Source: JAEUOS01 sp965279115 (GTDB lineage: Bacteria > Pseudomonadota > Gammaproteobacteria > Burkholderiales > JAEUOS01). Taken from it: a DNA stretch of 64,000 nucleotides. Below the pieces are notes generated by a model that was given only the letters and a program-made list of their open reading frames with translations, had not been told where the DNA came from and searched no databases. Positions 8,352 through 16,625 of the stretch are shown here, in pieces. The translations under genes were made by a program, and so were the position numbers. The DNA is taken from positions 1,054,001 through 1,118,000 of the forward strand of contig OZ257137.1 in the NCBI GenBank assembly GCA_965279115.1. Reading direction: 5' to 3'. How positions within the stretch are numbered: the first letter of the stretch is position 1; each line of letters begins with the position of its first letter.

Positions 8352-9335
8352 TCAGTTTTCCGCGCGGATGCCCAATTCGTTGGCCAGCGTCTTCCAGCGC
8401 GCAAGGTCTTCGCGGATGAAGCGCGCGAAGGCTTCCGGCCCCATGCCGGTGGGCTCGAGTCCCTGGCCACGAAGGTTGTCGGCGATCTCCGGCATGGCCA
8501 GCACCTGCGCGGTGTCGGCGGCGACCTTGTCGATGATCGCGCGCGGCGTGCCGGCCGGTGCCAACATGCCGAACCAGCCGCTGGTATCGAGTTTGGGCAC
8601 ACCCGCCTCGCCAAAGGTCGGTACCTCCGGCAACACCTTCGAACGCACCGAGCCCACCAGTGCCAGCGCGCGCACCCGACCGCTTTTCAGATGCGGCATG
8701 GCCGTGCCGATCGAATTGAACGAACTGGTCACCTGGCCGCCCAGCAGGTCGATGATCGACAGCGATTCGCCCTTGTACGGAATATGGGTCAGGTCTATGC
8801 CAGCACCGCGTTTCAACGCCTCGCCGTAAATGTGGAAGGAGGACGCGTTGCCGAACGACGCATAGTTGAGCGGCGCGCCGGCCGCCTTGCCGGCCTTCGC
8901 CGATGCGATGAATTCCGGCAGGGTCTTCCAGGGTGAATCGCCCCGGACCAGCAGCACCACCTCGGAGCGGATGAACTGCACCACGGGCACGAAATCACGC
9001 TCCGGGTCCCATGGCACCTTGGCCATCAGCGCCGGCGCCTGCACAAAGGACGTGAAGGTCGACAAGAGCGTGTAACCATCCGCCGGCTGGCGCGCCACGT
9101 ACTCGGTGCCGATCACGGTGGTGGCGCCCGGACGGTTCTCGACCACCACCGGCTGGCCCCAGCGCAGCGAAAGCTTTTCCGCCACCAGGCGCGTAACACG
9201 GTCCGGGCTGCCGGCGGTGGTGCTGGGCATCACGATCTTCACCGGTTTGCCAGGCCAGGACTGCGCCGCGCACGCGAGCGGGTCGAACGCAACGGCAACG
9301 GCGCACAGCAGGCGCGTCAGTGTGGAGATTCGCAT
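8352..9335 (-). CDS. Bug/TctC-family periplasmic solute receptor (2 of 4)
   Basis: A 327-residue secreted receptor with a signal peptide (MRISTLTRLLCAVAVAF...) and the family blocks WPGKPVKIVMPSTTAGSPDR, VVENRPGATT, DGYTLL and HIPYKGESLSIIDLLGGQ. The usual PFPPGG-type phosphate/carboxylate loop is replaced by MPSTTAGSP, so its ligand preference may differ from the other three receptors in this window. I used the ATG at the signal peptide; 13 more codons are open upstream. It is the last gene of the long (-) run and follows the LLM flavoprotein gene by 25 bases. Confidence 0.88.
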   Translation of the reverse strand: MRISTLTRLLCAVAVAFDPLACAAQSWPGKPVKIVMPSTTAGSPDRVTRLVAEKLSLRWGQPVVVENRPGATTVIGTEYVARQPADGYTLLSTFTSFVQAPALMAKVPWDPERDFVPVVQFIRSEVVLLVRGDSPWKTLPEFIASAKAGKAAGAPLNYASFGNASSFHIYGEALKRGAGIDLTHIPYKGESLSIIDLLGGQVTSSFNSIGTAMPHLKSGRVRALALVGSVRSKVLPEVPTFGEAGVPKLDTSGWFGMLAPAGTPRAIIDKVAADTAQVLAMPEIADNLRGQGLEPTGMGPEAFARFIREDLARWKTLANELGIRAEN

Positions 9336-9360
9336 TTTCACTTGTGGCACTCCCGGTTTG

Positions 9361-10407
9361 TCAGACGACTGCAACGCGACTGCGGATCCAAGGCATTACT
9401 TCAGCGGCAAACAGTTCCACCGAGCGCAAGGAAGTCTCATAGGCCAGATCACCGAACGCGAAGCGCGTGAGGATGAAATTCACACCCGAGCGCTCTATCT
9501 GCGCGGCGAGTTGTTCGCGCACCACTTCCGGCGTTCCGGAAAGCGCGCGGCCGGCCGCCACGAGTTCGTCCCAGGTGGACGGGAAGTAGGCGCCCGGCCT
9601 GGTGCCGTTTTTCACCCACAGGTGCATGAAGCTCGAATACCAGCGCGCATAGGCCTGGCGCGCCAGGTCTTCCGCCTCCCCCTTGCCCGGCGCGATGACC
9701 ATGTGGCGGGTGGTACCCATCATCGGCAGCGTGCCGGCCGGGTGACCGGCCCCGGCCCATTCGGCGCGAAAACGGTCGGTCATCACACGCACCTGATCGA
9801 GCGGCGCGTTGCTCACCACGTTGCAACGGTTGGCCACGCACCATGGCACGCTGTCCGGGTTGCCGATGCCGTACCAGAGGGGCGGGTGCGGCAACTGCTT
9901 CGGCGCCATGGCGACAGGCACCCGGTCGAACACATGGAACTTGCCCGCGAAACTGAATTCGCGCGTGCCGCTGCCGGCGGCCAGCGCGCCCATCACCACC
10001 TGGTAGCTCTCCAGATAGCGCGCCTGCGCCTCTTCGGGGTCGACCCCGTAGTAACCCAGTTCAAAGGGCGAAATGCCGCGCCCGACGCCCAGCTGGAAGC
10101 GGCCGCGGCTCAGGTGATCGAGCATGCAGATCTCCTCGGCCAGGCGCAGCGGGTGGTACAGCGCCAGCGTGTACACCAGCGGGCCGAACAGGATGCGCCG
10201 GGTGCGCTGCGCCACCGCCGAATGGAACACCGAGGGCGAGGGCGACATGCCCAGCGGCGTGGCATGGTGCTCGGCCGTGAGGTACACATGGATGCCGACC
10301 CGCTCGTACGCTTCGATCAGGCGCAAACGGTTCTCGTAGAACTCGTCCAGCGGCAGGCCGCTGTCGTCAAGATGGTCGAAGACGCCGAACTGCAATGGAT
10401 GGGTCAT
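9361..10407 (-). CDS. LLM-class (luciferase-like) flavin-dependent oxidoreductase
   Basis: A 348-residue F420/FMN-type bacterial luciferase-like TIM-barrel enzyme. Supporting segments are FGVFDHLDD, AYERVGIHVYLTAEHHATPLG, RRILFGPLVYTLALYHPLRLAEE and LSRGRFQLGVGRG, the classic LLM pattern of the region contacting the flavin. Members oxidise aldehydes, alkanes, sulfonates or aromatic amines; the substrate is unknown. The ATG start overlaps the hydroxylase-like gene's stop codon (ATGA), so the two are translationally coupled. A separate flavin reductase gene is not visible in the window. Confidence 0.88.
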   Translation of the reverse strand: MTHPLQFGVFDHLDDSGLPLDEFYENRLRLIEAYERVGIHVYLTAEHHATPLGMSPSPSVFHSAVAQRTRRILFGPLVYTLALYHPLRLAEEICMLDHLSRGRFQLGVGRGISPFELGYYGVDPEEAQARYLESYQVVMGALAAGSGTREFSFAGKFHVFDRVPVAMAPKQLPHPPLWYGIGNPDSVPWCVANRCNVVSNAPLDQVRVMTDRFRAEWAGAGHPAGTLPMMGTTRHMVIAPGKGEAEDLARQAYARWYSSFMHLWVKNGTRPGAYFPSTWDELVAAGRALSGTPEVVREQLAAQIERSGVNFILTRFAFGDLAYETSLRSVELFAAEVMPWIRSRVAVV

Positions 10408-11351
10408 GGTGCAAACGATCGCCAGAAGCGTACAAAGCCGAGATACTGCTGCGACCACCAGCCGCGGCCATAGTCGGCGCCAGCGAGCTGGTCGCGAATC
10501 CCGGTGGGCGGCGTGCCGGCGCGAAAATCCGCGGTGCCGAACAGCAGGTCCCAGAAGGGAAACAGTGCGCCGAAATTGACGCCGCGATACGGCCCTTCAT
10601 GCCCGTCGCCAATGGCATGGTGCCAGCGATGGAAGCGCGGCGACACCAGCAGGCGTTCACCGACGGCACCAAACCATAGCCGGGTATTGGCATGCGAGAG
10701 GTTCTCGATCAGCACGGCGAAGGCCGCCAGCGCGATGAACTGGCCCGGCGGCACGCCGACCAGGCGAATCGCCAGCGCGGTGGCCAGGGTGACGACCAGG
10801 TCGTCAAGGACATGGTTGCGGTTGTCGCTCCAGAAGGTGAGCTGGCGCTGGCTGTGATGCACCGCGTGCAGCGCCCACCACCAGCCGAACCGGTGTTGCA
10901 GGCGGTGAATCCAGTAGCCGAACAGGTCGAACACCAACAGGTAGGCGAGAAACGCCAGCAGCGGGTGTTCGCCCAGGAACGGCACGACGGTCTCCAGCGT
11001 CGGCCGTACCACGCCCACCGAGTGCAGCGCGGCGTCGAGCTCGGATTCGAGCGGCAACAACAGGAAAAAGAAGAAAACCTGCATGACTCCCAGCTTGGCC
11101 AGCAGCGTGTAGATGACGTCGGTGCGGATGGCTTGTGCATCGATGCGCGGTTCCGCCGCGGTCAGTGCCTCGAGCGGTCGCAAGACCAGCAGCATCACAC
11201 CCACCTGGAGGGCGCCCAGAAGCGCAAGCTCGGTGCCCAGAAAGGCCTCCTCGACGAAATGCATCACACCCAGCGCGAACATGGCCGGTTGCACCACCGA
11301 TTCGAAAACCCAGGTGTGCATCGTCTCGAACCATTGAAGAAACGGGTTCAT
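10404..11351 (-). CDS. Sterol desaturase/fatty acid hydroxylase-family membrane protein
   Basis: A 315-residue polytopic membrane protein with the histidine clusters of the di-iron hydroxylase superfamily: HRLQH, HAVHHS and HRWHH, plus an additional His in SHANTR. Several hydrophobic segments precede and separate them (for example LLALLGALQVGVMLLVL and FFFFLLL). These enzymes hydroxylate or desaturate sterols, fatty acids or carotenoids at the inner membrane. The start lies three bases after the deacetylase stop codon. Its place between a deacetylase-like and an LLM gene suggests one oxidative pathway, but no substrate can be named. Confidence 0.87.
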   Translation of the reverse strand: MNPFLQWFETMHTWVFESVVQPAMFALGVMHFVEEAFLGTELALLGALQVGVMLLVLRPLEALTAAEPRIDAQAIRTDVIYTLLAKLGVMQVFFFFLLLPLESELDAALHSVGVVRPTLETVVPFLGEHPLLAFLAYLLVFDLFGYWIHRLQHRFGWWWALHAVHHSQRQLTFWSDNRNHVLDDLVVTLATALAIRLVGVPPGQFIALAAFAVLIENLSHANTRLWFGAVGERLLVSPRFHRWHHAIGDGHEGPYRGVNFGALFPFWDLLFGTADFRAGTPPTGIRDQLAGADYGRGWWSQQYLGFVRFWRSFAP

Positions 11352-11354
11352 TGG

Positions 11355-12089
11355 TCAGGCCTTCGCCGCCAGGATCGCGAAGCACAATCCCCGCGCCTTG
11401 AGGCCGGCGATCAGCGGATCAAGCATCGGGGCGAACGGTTCCTTGCGCGACCAGATGCCGGTATGCATCATCATGATGTCGCCGTCCTTGAGGGACGCCA
11501 GGGCACGCTTGAGCAGAACTTCATTCGGATATTTGTCGGAAGGCAGCTCGTCACCCAGGAAGCCGGCCGCCGACCAGCCCACATGGGTATAGCCGCACGC
11601 CTTCCCCCATCGCAGCGTGCGTTCCGACACATGCCCGCCCGGGGCGCGCCACAGCGGCGCGAGCTCGGCACCGGTGGCGGACTTGAACCAGGTCTTCACG
11701 CGATCAAGCTCGCCGCAATATTGCGCCTCGTCCCAGACAATGGTCTTGCCGCCGGATGCGCCGAACTGCGGGCGCACCCGCACCCGGCCATCCGGCAGGT
11801 CGCCCTTCCAGTAGGTGTGGTCCCAGGTATGGGTGCCGAACGCGTGCCCCTCGGCCACACGCGCCTTCCAGAAAGGCACCCAGCCCGGGCCCAGCGAGGT
11901 TCCACCGTCGAAGGTCTTTTCGTTGGCGAGAAAAAACGTCGCGCGAATATCGTGCTTGCGCAGGATCTGCGCGATATTCTCAGCCTGCGACATCGAGCCG
12001 GTATCGATGGTGAGATACAGCGTGCCCTTGCATTGGCCCAAGGCCAGGGCCGGCGCGCACAGGATCAGAGCCGCGGCCCGCCGCCTCAT
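11355..12089 (-). CDS. NodB-like polysaccharide deacetylase with an altered metal-binding motif
   Basis: A 244-residue secreted protein with a short signal peptide (ALILCAPALALG). NodB motifs are present: motif 2 HTWDH, motif 3 RAPGG and the late motif MMHTG. Motif 1, normally T-F-D-D-G, reads TIDTGS here, keeping the catalytic-base Asp but replacing the metal-binding Asp with Thr. Activity may be altered or lost. The family removes N-acetyl groups from glycans or hydrolyses related amide bonds. The ATG overlaps the beta-propeller stop codon, and the downstream hydroxylase-like gene starts three bases after its end. Confidence 0.8.
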   Translation of the reverse strand: MRRRAAALILCAPALALGQCKGTLYLTIDTGSMSQAENIAQILRKHDIRATFFLANEKTFDGGTSLGPGWVPFWKARVAEGHAFGTHTWDHTYWKGDLPDGRVRVRPQFGASGGKTIVWDEAQYCGELDRVKTWFKSATGAELAPLWRAPGGHVSERTLRWGKACGYTHVGWSAAGFLGDELPSDKYPNEVLLKRALASLKDGDIMMMHTGIWSRKEPFAPMLDPLIAGLKARGLCFAILAAKA

Positions 12090-13072
12090 TTGCGCGGGGC
12101 GTGGGCGTGGTAGTAGATGCCGTGCGGCGAGCGCCCCACCGGGATGGACGCCTTGACCGCCTTGGTGGCGAGGTCGATCACCACCACCTTCTTGGCCCAG
12201 CGCGCGGTGACCCACATCTCGTTGGCGCCAGGCACGATCTCCAGGCAGTCCGGCCCGCCCTTGACGGGATATTCCTCGACCACCTTGCGCGCCTTCCAGT
12301 CGATCATCGAGACGGTGTTGGCGACGCGGTTGGACACCATGATGTGCTTGCCGTCGCCGCGTGGAAACACGTTGTGCGCCCCGGAACCGGTGGGTACGGT
12401 GGCCACCACCTTGCCGGCCGCGCGGTCGATCACCGCCACATGGTGGGCGCCCATCACGCCCACCCAGATTTCCTTGTCGTCCGGCGAGGTCCATATACCG
12501 GCCGGACCTTCGCCCACATGAATGTTCTGCACCACCTTTTGCGTGGCCACATCGATCACGGCCACCGACGCCGCGCCCTGCTCGGTGACGTAGATCAGCT
12601 TGCTATCGTTGGTGAAGGTGAGGTGCGAGGGGATCGCGCCGGTCTTGACCCGGGCCACCGGCTTGGCGACGTCGCGCCGCTTGATGATGTCGTCGCCGTT
12701 GTAGATGTCGACATAGTCCATGCGCAGGGCGGTGGTGACAAACCACTTGCGATCCGGCGAGAACGCCAGCTGGTAGGGGTCCAGCATGGGCATCCTGTGC
12801 GTGAGCGCTCCGGTCTTCCGGTCGATGAACATCAGCTCATTGTTGGCGGTGTTGCCGATCAACAGCGCGTCATCGTCGGGCGTGGCCATCATGTGGTGTG
12901 GCTGCTTGCCGATGGTCACACGCCCGGTTTCCTTGTAGGTTTTCGGGTCGATCAGGCTGATCGAGTTGCTGAGCGAATTGAGGACGATGACTGCATCGGC
13001 AACAGCGACGAACGGCCAAGCCGACCCGGCGAGTATCAGGCAACGCGCGAATTTTCCAAGTATCGAGTTCAC
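12086..13072 (-). CDS. YVTN-type beta-propeller protein, secreted
   Basis: A 328-residue protein with a signal peptide (LILAGSAWPFVAVADA) and about seven repeats of the form VxVID...KVVxxIxVGxxPxG, for example SVAVIDVATQKVVQNIHVGEGPAG and HVAVIDRAAGKVVATVPTG. This is the YVTN/NHL-like beta-propeller fold also seen in PQQ- and cytochrome-associated periplasmic proteins. It probably binds a partner or cofactor in the periplasm rather than catalysing a known reaction. It starts a tightly packed group with the deacetylase, hydroxylase, LLM and Bug genes. The function is unknown. Confidence 0.82.
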   Translation of the reverse strand: MNSILGKFARCLILAGSAWPFVAVADAVIVLNSLSNSISLIDPKTYKETGRVTIGKQPHHMMATPDDDALLIGNTANNELMFIDRKTGALTHRMPMLDPYQLAFSPDRKWFVTTALRMDYVDIYNGDDIIKRRDVAKPVARVKTGAIPSHLTFTNDSKLIYVTEQGAASVAVIDVATQKVVQNIHVGEGPAGIWTSPDDKEIWVGVMGAHHVAVIDRAAGKVVATVPTGSGAHNVFPRGDGKHIMVSNRVANTVSMIDWKARKVVEEYPVKGGPDCLEIVPGANEMWVTARWAKKVVVIDLATKAVKASIPVGRSPHGIYYHAHAPRK

Positions 13073-13185
13073 ACTCCCATTTTACCCGCCGTGGAAGCGC
13101 GCACATCTAGGGAAAACAGCCATTTCACCCTGCCGATTGCAGGCCATTTGAGGATGATCAACCCGGCCCGATGCACAGGGGACGA

Positions 13186-14154
13186 TCAATCTACCTTTGC
13201 GCCCGAATCGCGGACGATGCGGCCCCACTTGGCGGTCTCGGCCCGCATGAAGGCCGCGAATTCGGCCGGCGTCCCGCCGGTGATTTCGATGCCCAGGCCC
13301 TTGAAACGCTCGCTAACCTCGGGCATGCGCAGCACCCTGGCCACCTCGGCATTGAGCCGCGCCACGACCTCCGGCGGCGTGCCGGCCGGCATCAAAAGAC
13401 CGAACCACTGCAGCGCCTCGAATCCCGGATAGCCCGATTCGGCCACCGTGGGCAGGCCCGGCGCCACCGGCGATGGCTTCGCATTGGTGACGGCCAGCGC
13501 GTTGAGCTTGCCGCTTTGCACATGCGGCAGGAAGGCCACTGCGGTGCCAAAGGCGACCGATACCCGGCCGCCGACCAGGTCCGCGATCATGGGCGTATCG
13601 CCCTTGTAGGGGATGTGCTGCATCTGCACGCCGGCCTGCGCCTTGAAGTATTCGCCGGTGAGGTGCGAGACGCCGCCGTTGCCGCTGGAGGCGAAGGTCA
13701 GGAGCGTGGGCTGCGCCTTGGCCAGGGCCACCAGTTCGCGTACCGACCTGGCGGGCACCGACGGGTGAGCCACCAGCATGATGGTGGCCGTACCGATCAT
13801 GGACACCGGCGCGAAATCCCGCACGGCGTCATAGGGCAGCTTTCCATAGAGGCTGCCGGCGATCGCGTGCGTGCTGCTGGTGCCGATCAACAGGGTGTAG
13901 CCGTCGGGTGCGGCCTTGGCGGCAACATCCGACCCGGTGGTCCCGCCGGCACCGCCGCGGTTGTCGATGACGAAAGCCTGGCCCAGGCCTTGCCCCAGCT
14001 TTTCCGCCAGCACCCGGGCGACGATGTCGGTGGACCCGCCGGCCGGGAACGGCACGATGAAACGCACCGGCTTGGTGGGCCACTGGGCGTGGACGGCGGC
14101 GCTCGCGAACCACAGCGTCGCCAGCGAAAGTCTCAAGAAAGCAGCTGCGCGCAT
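13186..14154 (-). CDS. Bug/TctC-family periplasmic solute receptor (3 of 4)
   Basis: A 322-residue secreted receptor. A signal peptide ending AAVHAQ precedes WPTKPVRFIVPFPAGGSTDI, VIDNRGGAGGTTG, DGYTLLIGTSSTHAI and HIPYKGDTPMIADLVGGR, all family signatures. The start is the ATG nine bases after a GGAG ribosome site; the frame stays open far upstream. It follows the FAD oxidoreductase gene by 32 bases and precedes the beta-propeller gene by 113 bases, so it may link two halves of one long transcript. Confidence 0.9.
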   Translation of the reverse strand: MRAAAFLRLSLATLWFASAAVHAQWPTKPVRFIVPFPAGGSTDIVARVLAEKLGQGLGQAFVIDNRGGAGGTTGSDVAAKAAPDGYTLLIGTSSTHAIAGSLYGKLPYDAVRDFAPVSMIGTATIMLVAHPSVPARSVRELVALAKAQPTLLTFASSGNGGVSHLTGEYFKAQAGVQMQHIPYKGDTPMIADLVGGRVSVAFGTAVAFLPHVQSGKLNALAVTNAKPSPVAPGLPTVAESGYPGFEALQWFGLLMPAGTPPEVVARLNAEVARVLRMPEVSERFKGLGIEITGGTPAEFAAFMRAETAKWGRIVRDSGAKVD

Positions 14155-14186
14155 CGGTTGGCTCCTGTTGGCAGAATTCGAATTGG

Positions 14187-15401
14187 TCAGGCCTTCGCAC
14201 CCAGCAACTGGCTGGCAATGCGAGCCCCGGTATTGATGGAGTCGGTCAGCCCGAGATGGCCATGCCCCACCGCCAGCCACAACCCGGGCTTGTCCCGCGC
14301 CGGGCCAACCACGGGTACGGAATCCGGCATGCAGGGCCGATGCCCCATCCACGGCCTGGCTGGCAATTGTTCCAGGCCGGCAAATGTTTCGCGGGCGAAG
14401 CGCTCGAGAATGGCGGCGCGGCGCATGTCCGGCGCACGCTTCAAGCCCGCGATCTCGACCGTGCCGCCGACCCGCAATCCTTCTTCCATGGGGGTCACGA
14501 ACACCTTGCGGTCGGCCAGCACCACCGTGCGTGATACCGCCTGGCCGCCACCGGCGAATTGCACATGGTAGCCGCGCTGGGTTTCCAGTTTGAGATGAAT
14601 CCCCAGCGGGTCGAGCAGCGCGCGTGACCATGCCCCTCCCGCCACCACGGCATGGTCAAAGCTGCGTTCACCGTCCGCAAGCTGCAGGCGCCAACGGCCG
14701 TCTTGCGGTGCCAGTGAACGCACCTCACCGCGCACCACCTCGCCACCCTGCGCCGCGAAGGCGCGCGCGATGGCCTGGACATAGCGGAACGGGTGCAGGA
14801 TGGTGGCATGGTCGGCCATGTAGACGCCGACGGCGTAGCGCAGCCCCACGCCCGGTTCCAGGTCGAGAACGCCGGCACGGTCCAGTTGTGTGAACTCGTA
14901 GCCGTGTTCCTTTCGCATGCGCCAGCCGCCGGCATCCTTGGCCAGCGCCGCGGCATCGGGGTACAGGTGCAGATGGCCGCGCCGCATGAACAGTTCCGGC
15001 ACGCCTACTTCGCGGGTCAAGGCCTCATGAGCGGCAATCGCGCCGCGATGCAGGTCGGCCAGCTTCACGCCGGATTGCGCCACCCGCTCCGGGCTGGAAG
15101 AAGCGACAAACGCCATCAGCCAGGGCAAGGCGCGCGGCAAATACGCGGGCGGCAGGAATAGCGGGCTTTCCGCATCCGCCAGCATGCCCGGCACGGTCTT
15201 CACGACGCCCGGCATCGCCAGGGGCGCAACCGAACCCGGGCTGATGGCGCCGGAATTGCCGAAACTGGCCCCCTGCCCCGGCTCGTCCCGGTCGATCAGG
15301 GTGACCCGTGCGCCACAACGTGCCAGGGTGTAGGCCACGCAGGTGCCGACGATGCCGGCACCGATGACCGCCACCGCCGGTGAGGCACTCGAACCGGACA
15401 C
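14187..15401 (-). CDS. FAD-dependent D-amino acid dehydrogenase-like oxidoreductase (DadA family)
   Basis: A 404-residue protein with an N-terminal FAD-binding motif VIGAGIVGTC and acidic ribose-binding residue in LIDRDEPGQGAS, then FGNSGAISPG, a DadA hallmark. The C-terminal segment GHRPCMPDSVPVVGP...GLWLAVGHGHLGLT also matches DadA/glycine-oxidase enzymes. The reaction is oxidative deamination of a D- or imino acid with electrons passed to the respiratory chain. With AcnX encoded nearby, which in some bacteria dehydrates 3-hydroxyproline, a proline-derivative pathway is possible but unproven. It starts three bases after the amidohydrolase stop codon. Confidence 0.88.
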   Translation of the reverse strand: MSGSSASPAVAVIGAGIVGTCVAYTLARCGARVTLIDRDEPGQGASFGNSGAISPGSVAPLAMPGVVKTVPGMLADAESPLFLPPAYLPRALPWLMAFVASSSPERVAQSGVKLADLHRGAIAAHEALTREVGVPELFMRRGHLHLYPDAAALAKDAGGWRMRKEHGYEFTQLDRAGVLDLEPGVGLRYAVGVYMADHATILHPFRYVQAIARAFAAQGGEVVRGEVRSLAPQDGRWRLQLADGERSFDHAVVAGGAWSRALLDPLGIHLKLETQRGYHVQFAGGGQAVSRTVVLADRKVFVTPMEEGLRVGGTVEIAGLKRAPDMRRAAILERFARETFAGLEQLPARPWMGHRPCMPDSVPVVGPARDKPGLWLAVGHGHLGLTDSINTGARIASQLLGAKA

Positions 15402-15404
15402 GCC

Positions 15405-16625
15405 TTAGGCCCGGGCGCGCTTGTCCGAGACCAGGCGCCCTTCCTTGAACACCAGTTGCAGCTTGCGCACGTTGTTGATGTCTTCCAGCGGATTGGCACC
15501 CACGACGATCAGATCGGCCAGCTTGCCGGTTTCAACCGTGCCCAACTGATCGCCCATGCCGCACACCGCGGCACCGTGCTTGGTGGCTGCGATCAGTGTC
15601 TGCCACGGCGTGGCACCGTCACGTACCCACAAACCCATTTCCAGCAACGCCGCATCCTTGAGGGGACGGATGTCCGAGCCGAGAGCCATCTTCACGCCCG
15701 CATCGAGCGCCTTCCTGAACCAGCCGGCGTGCACGTCAGAGGCCGCGTCGGCACGACAGCAAAGTGCCAGGGCCAGGTTGCGCTGGGTCACCCAGTTGCG
15801 CTCCCACAGGTTGGTGGTTTGCTTCGGCGTCAGGTGGCTGATGGCGAGCGTCGGCACGTACCAGGTGCCGTGCTTGACCAGCAGCTCGATGCACTCGTCA
15901 TCCATGATGTAGCCGTGTTCGATGCTGTGCGCGCCGAGCGTGACGGCGGCTTTCACCGCCACCGGATTGGTGGCATGCGCCATCACCTTGAAGTCGCGCT
16001 GCTTGCAGATCTCGAACGCGGCGCGGATCTCGTCATCGAGCAGAAACGAATGGGTGTGCAGGTCCCACGGCGGACCCATGATGCCGCCGGAGAGGTTGAG
16101 CTTGATGTGGTCGACGCCGTTCTTGATCTGCTCGCGGATCGCCTTGACCCAGCCGTAGGGGCCATCCACCTCCAGCGCGTGGCCGGAGGTGAGGAAGTGT
16201 CCGCCGGTGGTGGTGAGGAAATGCCCGCTGGCGAAAAGCCGTGGCCCGACATGCTGGCCGGAGTCGAAGGCGCGTTTCCAGGCCACATCCATGTAGTGGT
16301 GCGAACCCGCGCAACGCAGCCCCGTGATGCCGGATTCGGTCAACGCCGCCATCAGCTTGTGCCCGAACAGCGTGACCTGCTCCGGCAACGGCATGTCGTT
16401 CAGGGTGAGGTAGTCCGGGTGGATGTGCACGTCCCATAGTCCTGGCAGGAGGTAGGCGCCCTTGAGATCGAACACCTGCGCACCGGCCGTTTCAGTCAGG
16501 GGCGACCCTTGCGAAATCTGCGCGATGCGGCCGTCCTCGACCACCACGGTGGAATTGGGTTTGGGTTCAGGGTTGACGCAGTCGATCAGCGTTGCGTTGG
16601 TGAGTATGGTTTTCATGGTGCTCAT
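15405..16625 (-). CDS. Amidohydrolase, metal-dependent (imidazolonepropionase/prolidase-like)
   Basis: A 406-residue TIM-barrel amidohydrolase with the full metal site: HIH in LWDVHIHPDY, a lysine in HIKLNLSGG likely carboxylated, HA in VMAHATN, the His in SIEHGY and the Asp in LGSDIRPL. A C-terminal beta-sandwich segment (GKLADLIVVGANPLEDI) is typical. Related enzymes cleave dipeptides, N-acyl amino acids or cyclic amides. The start ATG overlaps the Bug gene stop codon; an internal ATG three codons later is also possible. There is no signal peptide, so it is cytoplasmic and could release an amino acid for the next enzyme. Confidence 0.88.
   Translation of the reverse strand: MSTMKTILTNATLIDCVNPEPKPNSTVVVEDGRIAQISQGSPLTETAGAQVFDLKGAYLLPGLWDVHIHPDYLTLNDMPLPEQVTLFGHKLMAALTESGITGLRCAGSHHYMDVAWKRAFDSGQHVGPRLFASGHFLTTTGGHFLTSGHALEVDGPYGWVKAIREQIKNGVDHIKLNLSGGIMGPPWDLHTHSFLLDDEIRAAFEICKQRDFKVMAHATNPVAVKAAVTLGAHSIEHGYIMDDECIELLVKHGTWYVPTLAISHLTPKQTTNLWERNWVTQRNLALALCCRADAASDVHAGWFRKALDAGVKMALGSDIRPLKDAALLEMGLWVRDGATPWQTLIAATKHGAAVCGMGDQLGTVETGKLADLIVVGANPLEDINNVRKLQLVFKEGRLVSDKRARA

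Noticed and set aside
9106..10473. 455-residue (+) open frame opposite the LLM gene
   Set aside because: Its composition is dominated by H, R, A and Q and it lacks conserved motifs. The opposite strand has the LLM signature.
10692..12113. 473-residue (+) frame opposite the hydroxylase and deacetylase genes
   Set aside because: It spans two real genes and has shadow-frame composition.
12101..14571. Two long (+) frames opposite the beta-propeller and Bug genes
   Set aside because: No motifs and biased composition; both real genes on the minus strand have signal peptides and family patterns.
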